The position numbers and the translations under genes are program-made. Of a DNA stretch of 31,299 nt, positions 1-7,320 are shown piece by piece. Position 1 is the first letter of the stretch. Every line of letters begins with the position of its first letter. Origin of the DNA: JADYYB01 sp964402985 (GTDB lineage Bacteria; Pseudomonadota; Alphaproteobacteria; Rhizobiales; Kaistiaceae). The notes beneath the pieces are model-generated. The model saw only the letters and a list, made by a program, of their open reading frames with translations, made no database searches and was not told the origin of the DNA. The stretch spans positions 1 to 31,299 of the forward strand of contig CAYOET010000264.1 in NCBI GenBank assembly GCA_964402985.1, given 5' to 3'.

Positions 1-316
1 GCTGCCCGACCCCGCCGATGATCATCCACGAGGGGAGGCGCCGGGCGATCTCGTCGGGCAGGCGGAAGACGAAGCCGATGGCGATGCCGTAGGAGAAGAT
101 CACCAGCACCACGCCGAACAGGAACGAATCGACGGCCTCGAGCACCGGCACGGTCACCTGCCCGCCCTCGGCATGCGCGTCGGTGAGAAGGTGCCAGGCC
201 TCGTAGAGATAGACGGCGCCCTGCGCGAACATCAGGAGCGACCCGACGAACGCGCCGACCGAGCCGATCAGCATCACGACGCGGAAGCCGAACAGTAACT
301 GCAGCAGTGGATTCAA
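1..316 (-). CDS. UPF0114 (YqhA-like) family membrane protein, 3' end missing
   Basis: The gene runs off the left edge, so only about the first 105 residues are visible. I chose the TTG start at 316 because a GAGGGG ribosome binding site lies a few bases upstream; the first in-frame ATG is about 14 codons further in. The visible protein has a hydrophobic segment at about residues 8-35, then a short loop (YLYEAWHLLTDAHAEGG), then a second segment preceded by VLEAVDSFLFG (about residues 58-83). A phrase like 'xxxVDxFLxGxVLxIFxxG' is characteristic of UPF0114/YqhA inner-membrane proteins, whose function is unknown. It follows ilvB on the same strand, where ilvN would often be expected. Family assignment is from motif memory and moderately sure. 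Confidence 0.6.
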   Translation of the reverse strand, partial: MNPLLQLLFGFRVVMLIGSVGAFVGSLLMFAQGAVYLYEAWHLLTDAHAEGGQVTVPVLEAVDSFLFGVVLVIFSYGIAIGFVFRLPDEIARRLPSWMIIGGVGQ

Positions 317-351
317 GTCTCGCCCCTCTGTCTTGGTTAGCCCCGCCTGCC

Positions 352-477
352 TAACCTCCCCCTCGAGGGAGGTCGAAACCGGCGCTTCAGCCGGTTTCCG
401 GAGGGGGGTAGCCCACCGTCCGCGCCCCCCTCCCCAAACTGCTCCGCAGTTTGGACCTCCCCTCAAGGGGGAGGTTA
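352..477. repeat. 126-bp inverted-repeat (MITE-like) element
   Basis: The two ends are a perfect 12-bp inverted pair: TAACCTCCCCCT at 352-363 and AGGGGGAGGTTA at 466-477. Inside are two further palindromic hairpins, one at about 375-398 (arms GAAACCGGC/GCCGGTTTC) and one at about 434-454 (arms CCAAACTGC/GCAGTTTGG). No open reading frame is expected in it. It fills most of the ilvB-UPF0114 gap. A short palindrome with the same AACCTCCCC/GGGGAGGTT ends occurs at 5497-5518, which suggests a dispersed family. Whether it is a mobile miniature element or a REP-type repeat cannot be told from one window. Confidence 0.65.
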
Positions 478-509
478 AGAGCAAGCGCGCTGACGCTGAG
501 TGTTCGTCT

Positions 510-2315
510 CTAGACCAGCATCTTGCCTTCTTCGCTGATCGCCGACTCGATCTCCTCGTCCGGGAGGTCCTCGCCGAGCAGCATCTCGTTATGCGCCTTG
601 CCCGACGGGATCATCGGGAAGCAGTTGGCGAGCGCCGCGACCCGGCAATCGAACAGCACCGGGTGCGGCGTGTTGATCATTTCGAGGATCGCGTCGTCGA
701 GCTCGTCGGGCTTGCTCGCGCGGATGCCGACGCCGCCATAGGCCTCGGCGAGCTTCACGAAATCGGGCAGCGACTCCATGTAGGAGTGCGAGATGCGGTT
801 GCCGTGCAGGAGCTGCTGCCACTGCCGCACCATGCCCATGTACTGGTTGTTGAGGATGAAGACCTTGACCGGCAGCTCGTGCTGCACCGCGGTCGACATC
901 TCCTGCATGTTCATCAGGATCGAAGCGTCGCCGGCGATGTCGATGACCAGCGATTTCGGGTGCGCAGCCTGGGCGCCGATCGCGGCCGGGAGGCCATAGC
1001 CCATCGTGCCGAGGCCGCCCGAGGTCATCCAGCGGTTGGGCTCGTCGAAATGGAAGAACTGCGCGGCCCACATCTGGTGCTGGCCGACCTCGGTGGTGAT
1101 GTAGACGTCCTTGTCCCGAGTCAGCGCATAGAGCCGCTCGATCGCGTATTGCGGCATGATCACGTCGCGCCGCGGCTTGTAGGTGAGGCTCTTCTTCCCG
1201 CGCCAGCGGTCGATCTGCTTCCACCACTCCTTGAGGGCCGCCTTGTCCGGGGCCGCTTTGGAGTCCCGCCACATCGCCAGCATGTCCTCGAGGACGTGGG
1301 CGACGTCGCCGACGATCGGGATGTCGACCGCCACGTTCTTGTTGATCGAGGACGGGTCGATGTCGATGTGGATCTTCTTCGAGCCCGGAGAGAAGGCATC
1401 GAGGCGGCCGGTGATGCGGTCGTCGAAACGGGCGCCGACGCAGATCATCACGTCGCAATCGTGCATCACGTTGTTGGCTTCGTAGGTGCCGTGCATGCCG
1501 AGCATGCCGAGCCAATGCGGGTCGGAGGCCGGGAAGGCGCCGAGGCCCATCAGCGTCGAGGTCACCGGGTAGCCGGTCACCTTGGCCAGCTCGCGGAGGA
1601 GCTGCGTCGCCTTGGGTCCGGAATTGATGACGCCGCCGCCGCTATAGATCACCGGCCGCTTGGCGCCGGCGAGGAGCTTCACCGCCGCCTGGATTGCGCG
1701 TGGATCGCCGTGGAGGCGCGGGTGGTAGGTCTTGTGCTCGACATTGGTCGGACCGGTGTAGGTGCCGGTCGCGAACTGGACGTCCTTCGGGATGTCGACG
1801 ACCACCGGGCCGGGGCGGCCGTGGCTGGCGACATAAAACGCTTCGTGGAGGATGCGGCTGAGGTCGTTGACGTTGCGCACCAGCCAGTTGTGCTTGGTGC
1901 AGGGCCGCGTGATGCCGACCGTGTCGCACTCCTGGAAGGCGTCGTTGCCGATGAGGTGGGTCGGGACCTGGCCGGTGATGCAGACCATCGGGATCGAGTC
2001 CATCAGCGCGTCGGTGAGCGCGGTGACCATGTTGGTCGCGCCCGGGCCTGAGGTGACCAGCGCCACGCCGGGCCGCCCGGTCGAGCGGGCGTAGCCTTCG
2101 GCCGCGTGGCCGGCGCCCTGCTCGTGGCGGACGAGGATATGGCGGATCTTCTCCTGCTGGAAAAGCTCGTCGTAGATCGGGAGGACGGCGCCGCCGGGAT
2201 AGCCAAATAGATCAGTGACGCCCTGATCGATGAGCGCCTGGACGACCATCTGCGCGCCGGTCATCTGGCGCGGCCCCTCGGTGGCCAGCTCGGCTTTCTT
2301 CACCTGCCGTGTCAT
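510..2315 (-). CDS. ilvB: Acetolactate synthase, large (catalytic) subunit
   Basis: This is a thiamine-diphosphate enzyme that condenses two pyruvates, or pyruvate and 2-ketobutyrate, in the first committed step of Val/Leu/Ile synthesis. The protein is 601 residues, normal for the family. It has the three TPP-enzyme domains in order: an N-terminal pyrimidine domain with the activating Glu at about residue 65 (RHEQGAGHAAEGYARSTG), a central domain, and a C-terminal domain with the metal/diphosphate motif from about residue 459 (GDASILMNMQEM...NNQYMGMVRQWQ). The ATG at 2315 is preferred over a longer frame to 2477, because the longer one would run through the upstream attenuator. A leader peptide and intrinsic terminator lie upstream, indicating control by attenuation. 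No ilvN (regulatory subunit) follows directly; a repeat element and a UPF0114 gene do. Confidence 0.96.
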   Translation of the reverse strand: MTRQVKKAELATEGPRQMTGAQMVVQALIDQGVTDLFGYPGGAVLPIYDELFQQEKIRHILVRHEQGAGHAAEGYARSTGRPGVALVTSGPGATNMVTALTDALMDSIPMVCITGQVPTHLIGNDAFQECDTVGITRPCTKHNWLVRNVNDLSRILHEAFYVASHGRPGPVVVDIPKDVQFATGTYTGPTNVEHKTYHPRLHGDPRAIQAAVKLLAGAKRPVIYSGGGVINSGPKATQLLRELAKVTGYPVTSTLMGLGAFPASDPHWLGMLGMHGTYEANNVMHDCDVMICVGARFDDRITGRLDAFSPGSKKIHIDIDPSSINKNVAVDIPIVGDVAHVLEDMLAMWRDSKAAPDKAALKEWWKQIDRWRGKKSLTYKPRRDVIMPQYAIERLYALTRDKDVYITTEVGQHQMWAAQFFHFDEPNRWMTSGGLGTMGYGLPAAIGAQAAHPKSLVIDIAGDASILMNMQEMSTAVQHELPVKVFILNNQYMGMVRQWQQLLHGNRISHSYMESLPDFVKLAEAYGGVGIRASKPDELDDAILEMINTPHPVLFDCRVAALANCFPMIPSGKAHNEMLLGEDLPDEEIESAISEEGKMLV

Positions 2316-2462
2316 GTCCTTGCCCTCTTGCTTCGTCCGCCGGCCTTCGTATGCCGACGCCGCAGGCTCCTCAGGCTCCGCGCGATCCCGGCCTTCGCCG
2401 GGTGACGATCGATTGTGACTATTTCCAATTTCGCTTCGGTTTACGACTGAATTCCAGGCAAC

Positions 2463-2484
2463 AAAAAAGGGCCTCAAGGGCCCT
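2463..2484 (-). terminator. Intrinsic terminator of the ilvB attenuator
   Basis: Read on the minus strand, a 6-bp stem AGGGCC/GGCCCT with loop CTTGA is followed directly by six T residues. It lies about 30 bases after the leader-peptide stop and about 148 bases before the ilvB start, the standard place for an attenuator. I could not find a convincing competing antiterminator helix by eye, although a hairpin GGTGGC/GCCGCC (one U-G pair) overlaps the end of the leader ORF and could be the pause hairpin. Confidence 0.85.
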
Positions 2485-2514
2485 CGGTTTCAAGCGCGTC
2501 GGCGGTCGCGGCGG

Positions 2515-2565
2515 CTAGATGGCCACCCCGGCGATGCGCTCCGATACTACGAGAATGCTGTTCAT
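2515..2565 (-). CDS. ilvB attenuator leader peptide
   Basis: A 17-codon ORF encodes MNSILVVSERIAGVAI and stops at TAG. Seven of 16 residues are Ile, Leu or Val, including the block ILVV. This is the hallmark of a branched-chain-amino-acid leader peptide: ribosome stalling at these codons when charged tRNA is scarce prevents the downstream terminator from forming. Its start lies about 22 bases below the predicted transcription start. The ribosome binding site is weak (CGGA region). Attenuation of acetolactate synthase operons is established in bacteria, including Caulobacter ilvBN; its operation here is inferred from position and codon content. Confidence 0.82.
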   Translation of the reverse strand: MNSILVVSERIAGVAI

Positions 2566-2593
2566 GGCTGTCCGAACCCACGTTTTCGAGGGG

Positions 2594-2622
2594 TATTTAG
2601 TCCTCGGCTCGGGGCCGGTCAA
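2594..2622 (-). promoter_or_regulatory. ilvB promoter (housekeeping sigma type)
   Basis: On the minus strand TTGACC (2622-2617) and TAAATA (2599-2594) are separated by exactly 17 bases, a near-consensus -35/-10 pair. Predicted transcription start is about 2587, just above the leader peptide. It begins only 22 bases after the stop codon of the glycosyltransferase gene, so ilvB has its own promoter. Confidence 0.75.
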
Positions 2623-2643
2623 CTCCCTCTTAAGCGACTGCGA

Positions 2644-3552
2644 TTATCGACGGCGCGGTATCCGCCGGCCGCGATCCCACGCCTTGTCGACCGTGCGGCG
2701 GGATTTCCCCTTTCCCAGGGCCTCGACGGTAAGCCGCATCTCGGTCAGCTCGCGGTGGGCCTGAGCGTGCGATCTCACCTCCGCCGGCAGGTCGGCCTCT
2801 TCCACCAGCCGGTAGTCCACGGACTTGCTGCGGTTGATCGGCAAGGACCCGAACGCGAGGTCATGGAACGCCGCTAAAGTGTATGTGCCGACACGGCCGG
2901 TATGGGTCGCACGCGCGAGGGCGGGTTGAACCGCGACGAGGTCCGGGGTCGTGGCGAGAAGCGCGTAGAGCGACCAGTCCCAGCCCCAAACATAGCGCCA
3001 GGCAAGCGCCCCCCGCCACGGAAGGAGGCGTCGCTCGCCGTTCCAGGCTGGCCTGATCCACCTCGTCCATTCCTCCCTCCTGATGGCGACCCCGATCGAA
3101 TTCGAGACTTTTGCGGTGAACAGGATCTCCGGGTAGCGCTCATTGGAAAGCAGCCCCTGCGTCCCACAGGGGCCGGCAAGGAGGCCGAGCAGGAGCCAGT
3201 TCTGCCGATGGTTCAGCTGGTACCAAAGGGCGAGCGCGGTTGCGTCGGGTGAGACGAGAAGATCCTCCTCCAGGCAAAGGTTGAGTTCGGACCCCTCGCC
3301 GAAGGCATCGTCAATCGCCGAGAACGGATTCTTCCGAATCCCGAGGACCGTGGCGTTGATGCGGATGTCGTAGTCCAGGCCTGCGAGCAGTTCGGCTGCT
3401 ATCGGCGGAAACTCCGCCGCTCGTGGCCCCGGCTCGATCCGGATCAGAATCCGCCAGCCGCGGAGGTCATTTTCGACGAGCGAAAGAAGTGTGCCCCGAA
3501 AGAGCTCGGGCCGGTCCTTGCCGGTAAGAGTGATGCTGCGGCCGCCCGCCAA
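2644..3552 (-). CDS. Predicted glycosyltransferase (GT-A fold), orphan
   Basis: A 302-residue soluble protein. The N-terminus SITLTGKDRPELFRGTLLSL matches the first strand and helix of GT2-like enzymes ('T.YxRPxxLxxxLxSL'). IRIEPGPR follows, then LGIRKNPFSAIDDAF and LCLEEDLLVSPDA (about residues 91-104), where EED is in the place of the metal-binding DxD motif. The C-terminal half has WGWDWSLYALLATTPDL and FHDLAF, which resemble the WGWxxW and HD elements of sugar transferases of this type. The start is TTG at 3552, with GGGGA about 10 bases upstream. No ATG fits. It sits alone between miaA and ilvB, without sugar-metabolism neighbours, so the acceptor cannot be guessed. Its base composition looks slightly less GC-rich than its neighbours. 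Confidence 0.6.
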   Translation of the reverse strand: MAGGRSITLTGKDRPELFRGTLLSLVENDLRGWRILIRIEPGPRAAEFPPIAAELLAGLDYDIRINATVLGIRKNPFSAIDDAFGEGSELNLCLEEDLLVSPDATALALWYQLNHRQNWLLLGLLAGPCGTQGLLSNERYPEILFTAKVSNSIGVAIRREEWTRWIRPAWNGERRLLPWRGALAWRYVWGWDWSLYALLATTPDLVAVQPALARATHTGRVGTYTLAAFHDLAFGSLPINRSKSVDYRLVEEADLPAEVRSHAQAHRELTEMRLTVEALGKGKSRRTVDKAWDRGRRIPRRR

Positions 3553-3625
3553 TCAGTGTCCCCGCCGACAAGCTTCTTTCGCGTCCAGGATAGTCGAGCC
3601 TCCCCTCGAACGAAACGGCGAGGCG

Positions 3626-4555
3626 TCAGGTGAGGGTCTCGGCCAACCTTACCGCACCCGTCCTCGCCGGATCGATCCTCGTCCAGGCCGGCATCTGATT
3701 GCGGAACCAGGTCATCTGCCGCTTGGCATATTGGCTGGTCTGCACAGCCGCGCGCTCGATCGCCTCTTCGAGGCCGATGCGGCCCGCCGCGTGGTCGATG
3801 AACGCCTGCAATCCCAAGGCCTTGGAGGCCGATGCTTTGGGATCGATGCCGAGCGCGGCGTAGCGCGCCGCCTCTTCCACCGCGCCGGCGGAGACCATGG
3901 CGCGGAGGCGCGAGCGGATGTTGTCGGCCAATCTCTCCCGGGGTGGGTCCACGACGAGGAGGACGGCTTCGGGCGCCCGCACCGCCGGTTCGGTCGCAGC
4001 TTCCTTGTGCCAATCCGATAGCGGCTTCCCGGTTGCGTCGAGCACTTCGAGCGCGCGCAGAATGCGTGTCGGGTCCGAGGGCCGGATCTTCGCCGCGCCA
4101 GTGGGGTCGCGGTGGGCGAGCTCGTCGTGGAGGGCCCCTGCCCCTTCCCTCTCGAGACGTTGCGACAGTCGCTCGCGCACTTCGGCGGGGATGGCCGGCA
4201 CCGGGGCGAGACCCTCGGTCAGCGCTTTGAAATAGAGTCCGGTTCCGCCCACGAAGATCGGCGTTCCGGCGTTCATCCTCGCCGTCCCCAGGCAGGCGAC
4301 GGCGTCCGCCAACCACGCGCCGACCGAGTAACGCTGGCGCGCCGACACGTGTCCGTACAGACGGTGGGGCGCAGCCGCTTCCTCATCGGCCGTGGGTCGC
4401 GCGGTGAGGATACGGAGCTCGGAATAGACCTGCAGAGCGTCGGTGTTGATCACCGTGCCGTCGAGCGCACGGGCCAGTTCCACAGCGAGGCGCGACTTGC
4501 CGCTGGCGGTCGGTCCCGCTATCAGGACCGCGCGCGGGGTTCCCGCTTTAGTCAT
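3626..4555 (-). CDS. miaA: tRNA dimethylallyltransferase
   Basis: The enzyme transfers the dimethylallyl group of DMAPP to N6 of A37 in tRNAs reading UNN codons. The 309-residue product has the P-loop GPTASGKS at residues 14-21, followed by the NTDALQVYSELRI substrate motif and the GGTGLYFKAL segment. It ends with the tRNA-binding region QTSQYAKRQMTWFRNQ. The ATG at 4555 lies 14 bases from the divergent serB start, so promoter elements of each gene must overlap the other's coding sequence. The next gene on this strand is the orphan glycosyltransferase, 73 bases away. Confidence 0.95.
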   Translation of the reverse strand: MTKAGTPRAVLIAGPTASGKSRLAVELARALDGTVINTDALQVYSELRILTARPTADEEAAAPHRLYGHVSARQRYSVGAWLADAVACLGTARMNAGTPIFVGGTGLYFKALTEGLAPVPAIPAEVRERLSQRLEREGAGALHDELAHRDPTGAAKIRPSDPTRILRALEVLDATGKPLSDWHKEAATEPAVRAPEAVLLVVDPPRERLADNIRSRLRAMVSAGAVEEAARYAALGIDPKASASKALGLQAFIDHAAGRIGLEEAIERAAVQTSQYAKRQMTWFRNQMPAWTRIDPARTGAVRLAETLT

Positions 4556-4569
4556 TTCACCCGACTGAC

Positions 4570-5487
4570 ATGGCCGCTCTCGTCGCCACGTTCATAGCAC
4601 GGCCCGAGAACGCCACGGCAATAGCCGAAGTCGTTGCCGGGGCTGAGAAATCGACCGGCGGACGGGTTCATTGGCTGGCCCGGTACGCCGCCGCCGACCT
4701 GTTCCTTCCCAGCCGGCCCGACTCGGCGGAGAGCCGCGAAGCGGTCGATCGCGAGCTCCGTGCCCTCCTCGCCGGCCGTCCGATCGATCTCGTCGTCCAG
4801 CCTACCCTCGGGCGCCGGAAGAAGCTCCTCGTCGCCGACATGGACTCGACCATGATCGACGAGGAGTGCATCGACGAGCTGGCCGATTTCGTGGGCCTCA
4901 AGGCGCAAGTCTCAGCGGTGACCGAGCAGGCGATGCGCGGCGAGATCGCGTTCGAGCCGGCGCTCCGCGCGCGTGTCGCCCTTCTCGCCGGCCTCCCGGT
5001 CTCGACCATCGACACGATCCTTCGGCAGCGCATCCATCCGAGTGCTGGCGGCCCGACGCTGGTCGCCACCATGCGCGAGTTCGGGGCACGCGCGGTGCTG
5101 GTCTCGGGCGGCTTCAGCCTCTTCACCAGCCGGGTCGCGCAGGCGATCGGCTTCGACGAGGAGCGGGCGAACGAACTCCTCGTCGAGGACGGCAGGCTCG
5201 CCGGCAAGGTCGCGGAACCGATCCTCGGCCGCGAGGCCAAGGTGGCGACGCTTCGCGAGTTCACGGGGAAGCTCGGCCTCCGGCGCGAGGATACGCTCGC
5301 CATCGGCGACGGCGCCAACGACCTAGGCATGATCCTCGAAGCCGGGCTGGGCGTGGCGATGCACGCCAAGCCGATGGTCGCGGCGAGCGCGCCGGCCCGG
5401 CTCGACCATGTCGATCTCACCGGGCTCCTCTACGTCCAGGGCTACGAGAGCAGCGACTTCGTCCGCGCCGAGGCGGCGCCGTTCTAG
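4570..5487 (+). CDS. serB: Phosphoserine phosphatase
   Basis: A HAD-superfamily enzyme that makes L-serine from phosphoserine, the last step of the phosphorylated serine pathway. In the 305-residue product the catalytic motif DMDSTMIDEECIDELAD begins at residue 90 (nucleophile Asp90, acid/base Asp92). Motif II is VSGGFSLF and motif IV is GDGANDLGMI near residue 250. The first ~80 residues form the small N-terminal domain typical of long bacterial SerB proteins. No strong ribosome binding site precedes the ATG at 4570, and the gap to divergent miaA is only 14 bases, so short-leader or leaderless translation is possible. It converges on the Do-type protease gene. Confidence 0.95.
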   Translation: MAALVATFIARPENATAIAEVVAGAEKSTGGRVHWLARYAAADLFLPSRPDSAESREAVDRELRALLAGRPIDLVVQPTLGRRKKLLVADMDSTMIDEECIDELADFVGLKAQVSAVTEQAMRGEIAFEPALRARVALLAGLPVSTIDTILRQRIHPSAGGPTLVATMREFGARAVLVSGGFSLFTSRVAQAIGFDEERANELLVEDGRLAGKVAEPILGREAKVATLREFTGKLGLRREDTLAIGDGANDLGMILEAGLGVAMHAKPMVAASAPARLDHVDLTGLLYVQGYESSDFVRAEAAPF

Positions 5488-5496
5488 GGGTCGCTC

Positions 5497-5518
5497 AACC
5501 TCCCCGTACGGGGAGGTT
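5497..5518. repeat. Perfect 22-bp palindrome, short relative of the 352-477 element
   Basis: Two 11-base arms (AACCTCCCCGT and its complement) form a perfect palindrome in the gap between the convergent serB and protease genes. Its ends match the terminal inverted repeats at 352-477. It may be a decayed copy of that element and may also act as a two-way terminator hairpin, though no T-run follows on either strand. Confidence 0.55.
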
Positions 5519-5568
5519 AAATCGCGTTGAGGGGCAGACCACCCTGCCGGACTTGGACCCGTGACGCC

Positions 5569-7134
5569 CTAGTTGAGGCGGAGCGCGACGTAGCGCGTGA
5601 AGCGGCCGTCGGCGCTCGAGAGGAGCATCACCGCCGCGCGACGCTCGCCCCGGCTCAGCGCCTCGAGCTTCTGCTCGACGTCGAGCGGGACCGAGACGGC
5701 TTCCTGCGCGACCTCGAGGATCACCTCGCCGGGAGTGATGCCCTTTTCGGCCGCGGCGCTGCCCACCGCCACGTCGGTCACCACCACGCCCTCTACCTCG
5801 GGGGCGATGCTGAACTGCTGGCGGAGACCGTCGCTGATCTCGGACATCAGCAGGCCGAGCGAGCGCGGCTCGACGGCGGCGAGGGCCTCGTTGACGACGG
5901 GGCCGTTGTCCTCCTCCGTCATGCGGGCGAGGCGAACGCTCAACGTCAACTCGGCGCCGCCGCGGAGAACGACGATGTCGAGCGGGGTATCGATCGGGGA
6001 ACTGGCGACGAGCCGCGGCAGGTCGCGCATCTCGCCGATCGGCTCGCCGTTGAACGCGACCACGACGTCGCCGCGCTCGATCCCGGCGACGGCGGCCGGG
6101 CTGTCGTCGCCGAGGCTCGAGACCAGCGCGCCACGCGCCTCCCCCATGCCGAGGCCCTCGGCGAGGTCGAGGGTGACATCCTGGATGCGCACGCCGAGAA
6201 GGCCGCGCCGCGTCTCGCCGAACTCGACCAGCTGGCCGACCACCGGCTCGGCCATCTCGGCCGGGACGGCGAAGCCGACGCCGACCGAGGCGCCGGTCGG
6301 CGAGATGATGGCGGTAGTCACGCCGACCACGTCGCCGTTCATGTTGATGAGCGGGCCGCCCGAATTGCCGCGGTTGATGGCGGCGTCGGTCTGCAGGAAG
6401 TCGTCATAGGGGCCGGTGTTGATGTCGCGGTTGCGCGCCGAGAGGATGCCGATGGACACGCTGCCGCCGAGGCCGAAGGGGTTGCCGATCGCCATCACCC
6501 AGTCGCCGATGCGAAGCTCCTCGGACTTGGCGAAGTCGAGCGCCGGGAGCGGGCTCGGGGGCTCGACCTTGAGGACCGCGAGGTCGGTCTTGATGTCGCG
6601 GCCGAGGAGGGTCGCCATGAGGCGCGTGCCGTCATTGAGGAAGATGACGATCTCGTCGGCGTCCTCGATGACGTGATGGTTGGTGACGATGATGCCGTCG
6701 GCGCCGACGATGAAGCCGGTGCCGAGCGACTCGACCCGGCGCGAAGGGTCGGGCTGATCCTGGTTGAAGAAATCGTTGAGGAGGTCGCCCATTGGCTGGT
6801 CGCCGGGCGCCTGGCCGGGCGAGCGGGTCGAGACGACGATCTGGGTGGAGGAGATGTTGACCACCGAGGGCATCACGCTGGCGGCAAGGTCGGCGATCGA
6901 GTCGGGGCCGTTGGCGAAGATCACCGGCGGCGCGTCGATCGTCAGACCGGGCGTCTGCTGCGGAACCTGGGCCGGCGGCACGACCATCGGCGAGTTGGGC
7001 TCGGGCGTGATGGCGGGAGGCGGAGCCAGGGGCTCGGGCAGTCCGGCCTGGGCCAGCGCATTGGCCGTCCCGATGGCGAAAGCGAGCACGGCGACGGCGG
7101 GCAGATGGAGCGGGAACGAACGGCGCAAGCCCAT
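5569..7134 (-). CDS. Do-family (DegP/DegQ-like) periplasmic serine protease
   Basis: A 521-residue HtrA-family protease for envelope protein quality control. A signal peptide occupies the first ~29 residues (SFPLHLPAVAVLAFAIGTANALAQA), followed by a Pro-rich linker to about residue 70. The trypsin-like domain carries the catalytic triad His154 (TNHHVIE), Asp184 (KTDLAVLK) and Ser258 (RGNSGGP). Two PDZ domains follow, with the first beginning at RGLLGVRIQDVT. I chose ATG 7134 rather than an in-frame TTG at 7140, because a GGAGGT site lies 9 bases upstream of the ATG. It is the last gene after hflK-hflC; a strong hairpin separates it from hflC. Confidence 0.94.
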   Translation of the reverse strand: MGLRRSFPLHLPAVAVLAFAIGTANALAQAGLPEPLAPPPAITPEPNSPMVVPPAQVPQQTPGLTIDAPPVIFANGPDSIADLAASVMPSVVNISSTQIVVSTRSPGQAPGDQPMGDLLNDFFNQDQPDPSRRVESLGTGFIVGADGIIVTNHHVIEDADEIVIFLNDGTRLMATLLGRDIKTDLAVLKVEPPSPLPALDFAKSEELRIGDWVMAIGNPFGLGGSVSIGILSARNRDINTGPYDDFLQTDAAINRGNSGGPLINMNGDVVGVTTAIISPTGASVGVGFAVPAEMAEPVVGQLVEFGETRRGLLGVRIQDVTLDLAEGLGMGEARGALVSSLGDDSPAAVAGIERGDVVVAFNGEPIGEMRDLPRLVASSPIDTPLDIVVLRGGAELTLSVRLARMTEEDNGPVVNEALAAVEPRSLGLLMSEISDGLRQQFSIAPEVEGVVVTDVAVGSAAAEKGITPGEVILEVAQEAVSVPLDVEQKLEALSRGERRAAVMLLSSADGRFTRYVALRLN

Positions 7135-7283
7135 GGGCAAGGGACCTCCGGAAGGGCTGGAAGATCGGAGCGCGCCGCGATTTTCTTGGGGTCCGCGGCG
7201 CCGGTGCCGGAGAGTCTAGCATCGCCCTTCGGGCGAGACGAGCGTCGACACTCAAACGTTACTTCGTGCCACGGGTAGAAACG

Positions 7284-7309
7284 GATCGGCCCCGCGAGGG
7301 GGGCCGATC
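7284..7309 (-). terminator. Hairpin after hflC, possible weak terminator or processing site
   Basis: A perfect 10-bp stem (GATCGGCCCC/GGGGCCGATC) with a 6-base loop lies 12 bases after the hflC stop. On the minus strand it is followed by CCGTTTCTA, a poor T-run, so it may only reduce read-through into the protease gene or protect the hflKC message. Confidence 0.4.
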
Positions 7310-7320
7310 GTGGTTTCGAG

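Noticed and set aside
333..2051. 572-codon open frame on the plus strand opposite ilvB
   Set aside because: Low-complexity Arg/His/Val/Asp-rich product typical of the antisense of a high-GC gene; ilvB on the other strand is certain.
7141..7283. Own promoter for the Do-type protease
   Set aside because: TAGACT-like -10 candidates lack a -35 at proper spacing; the gene may be read from hflKC.
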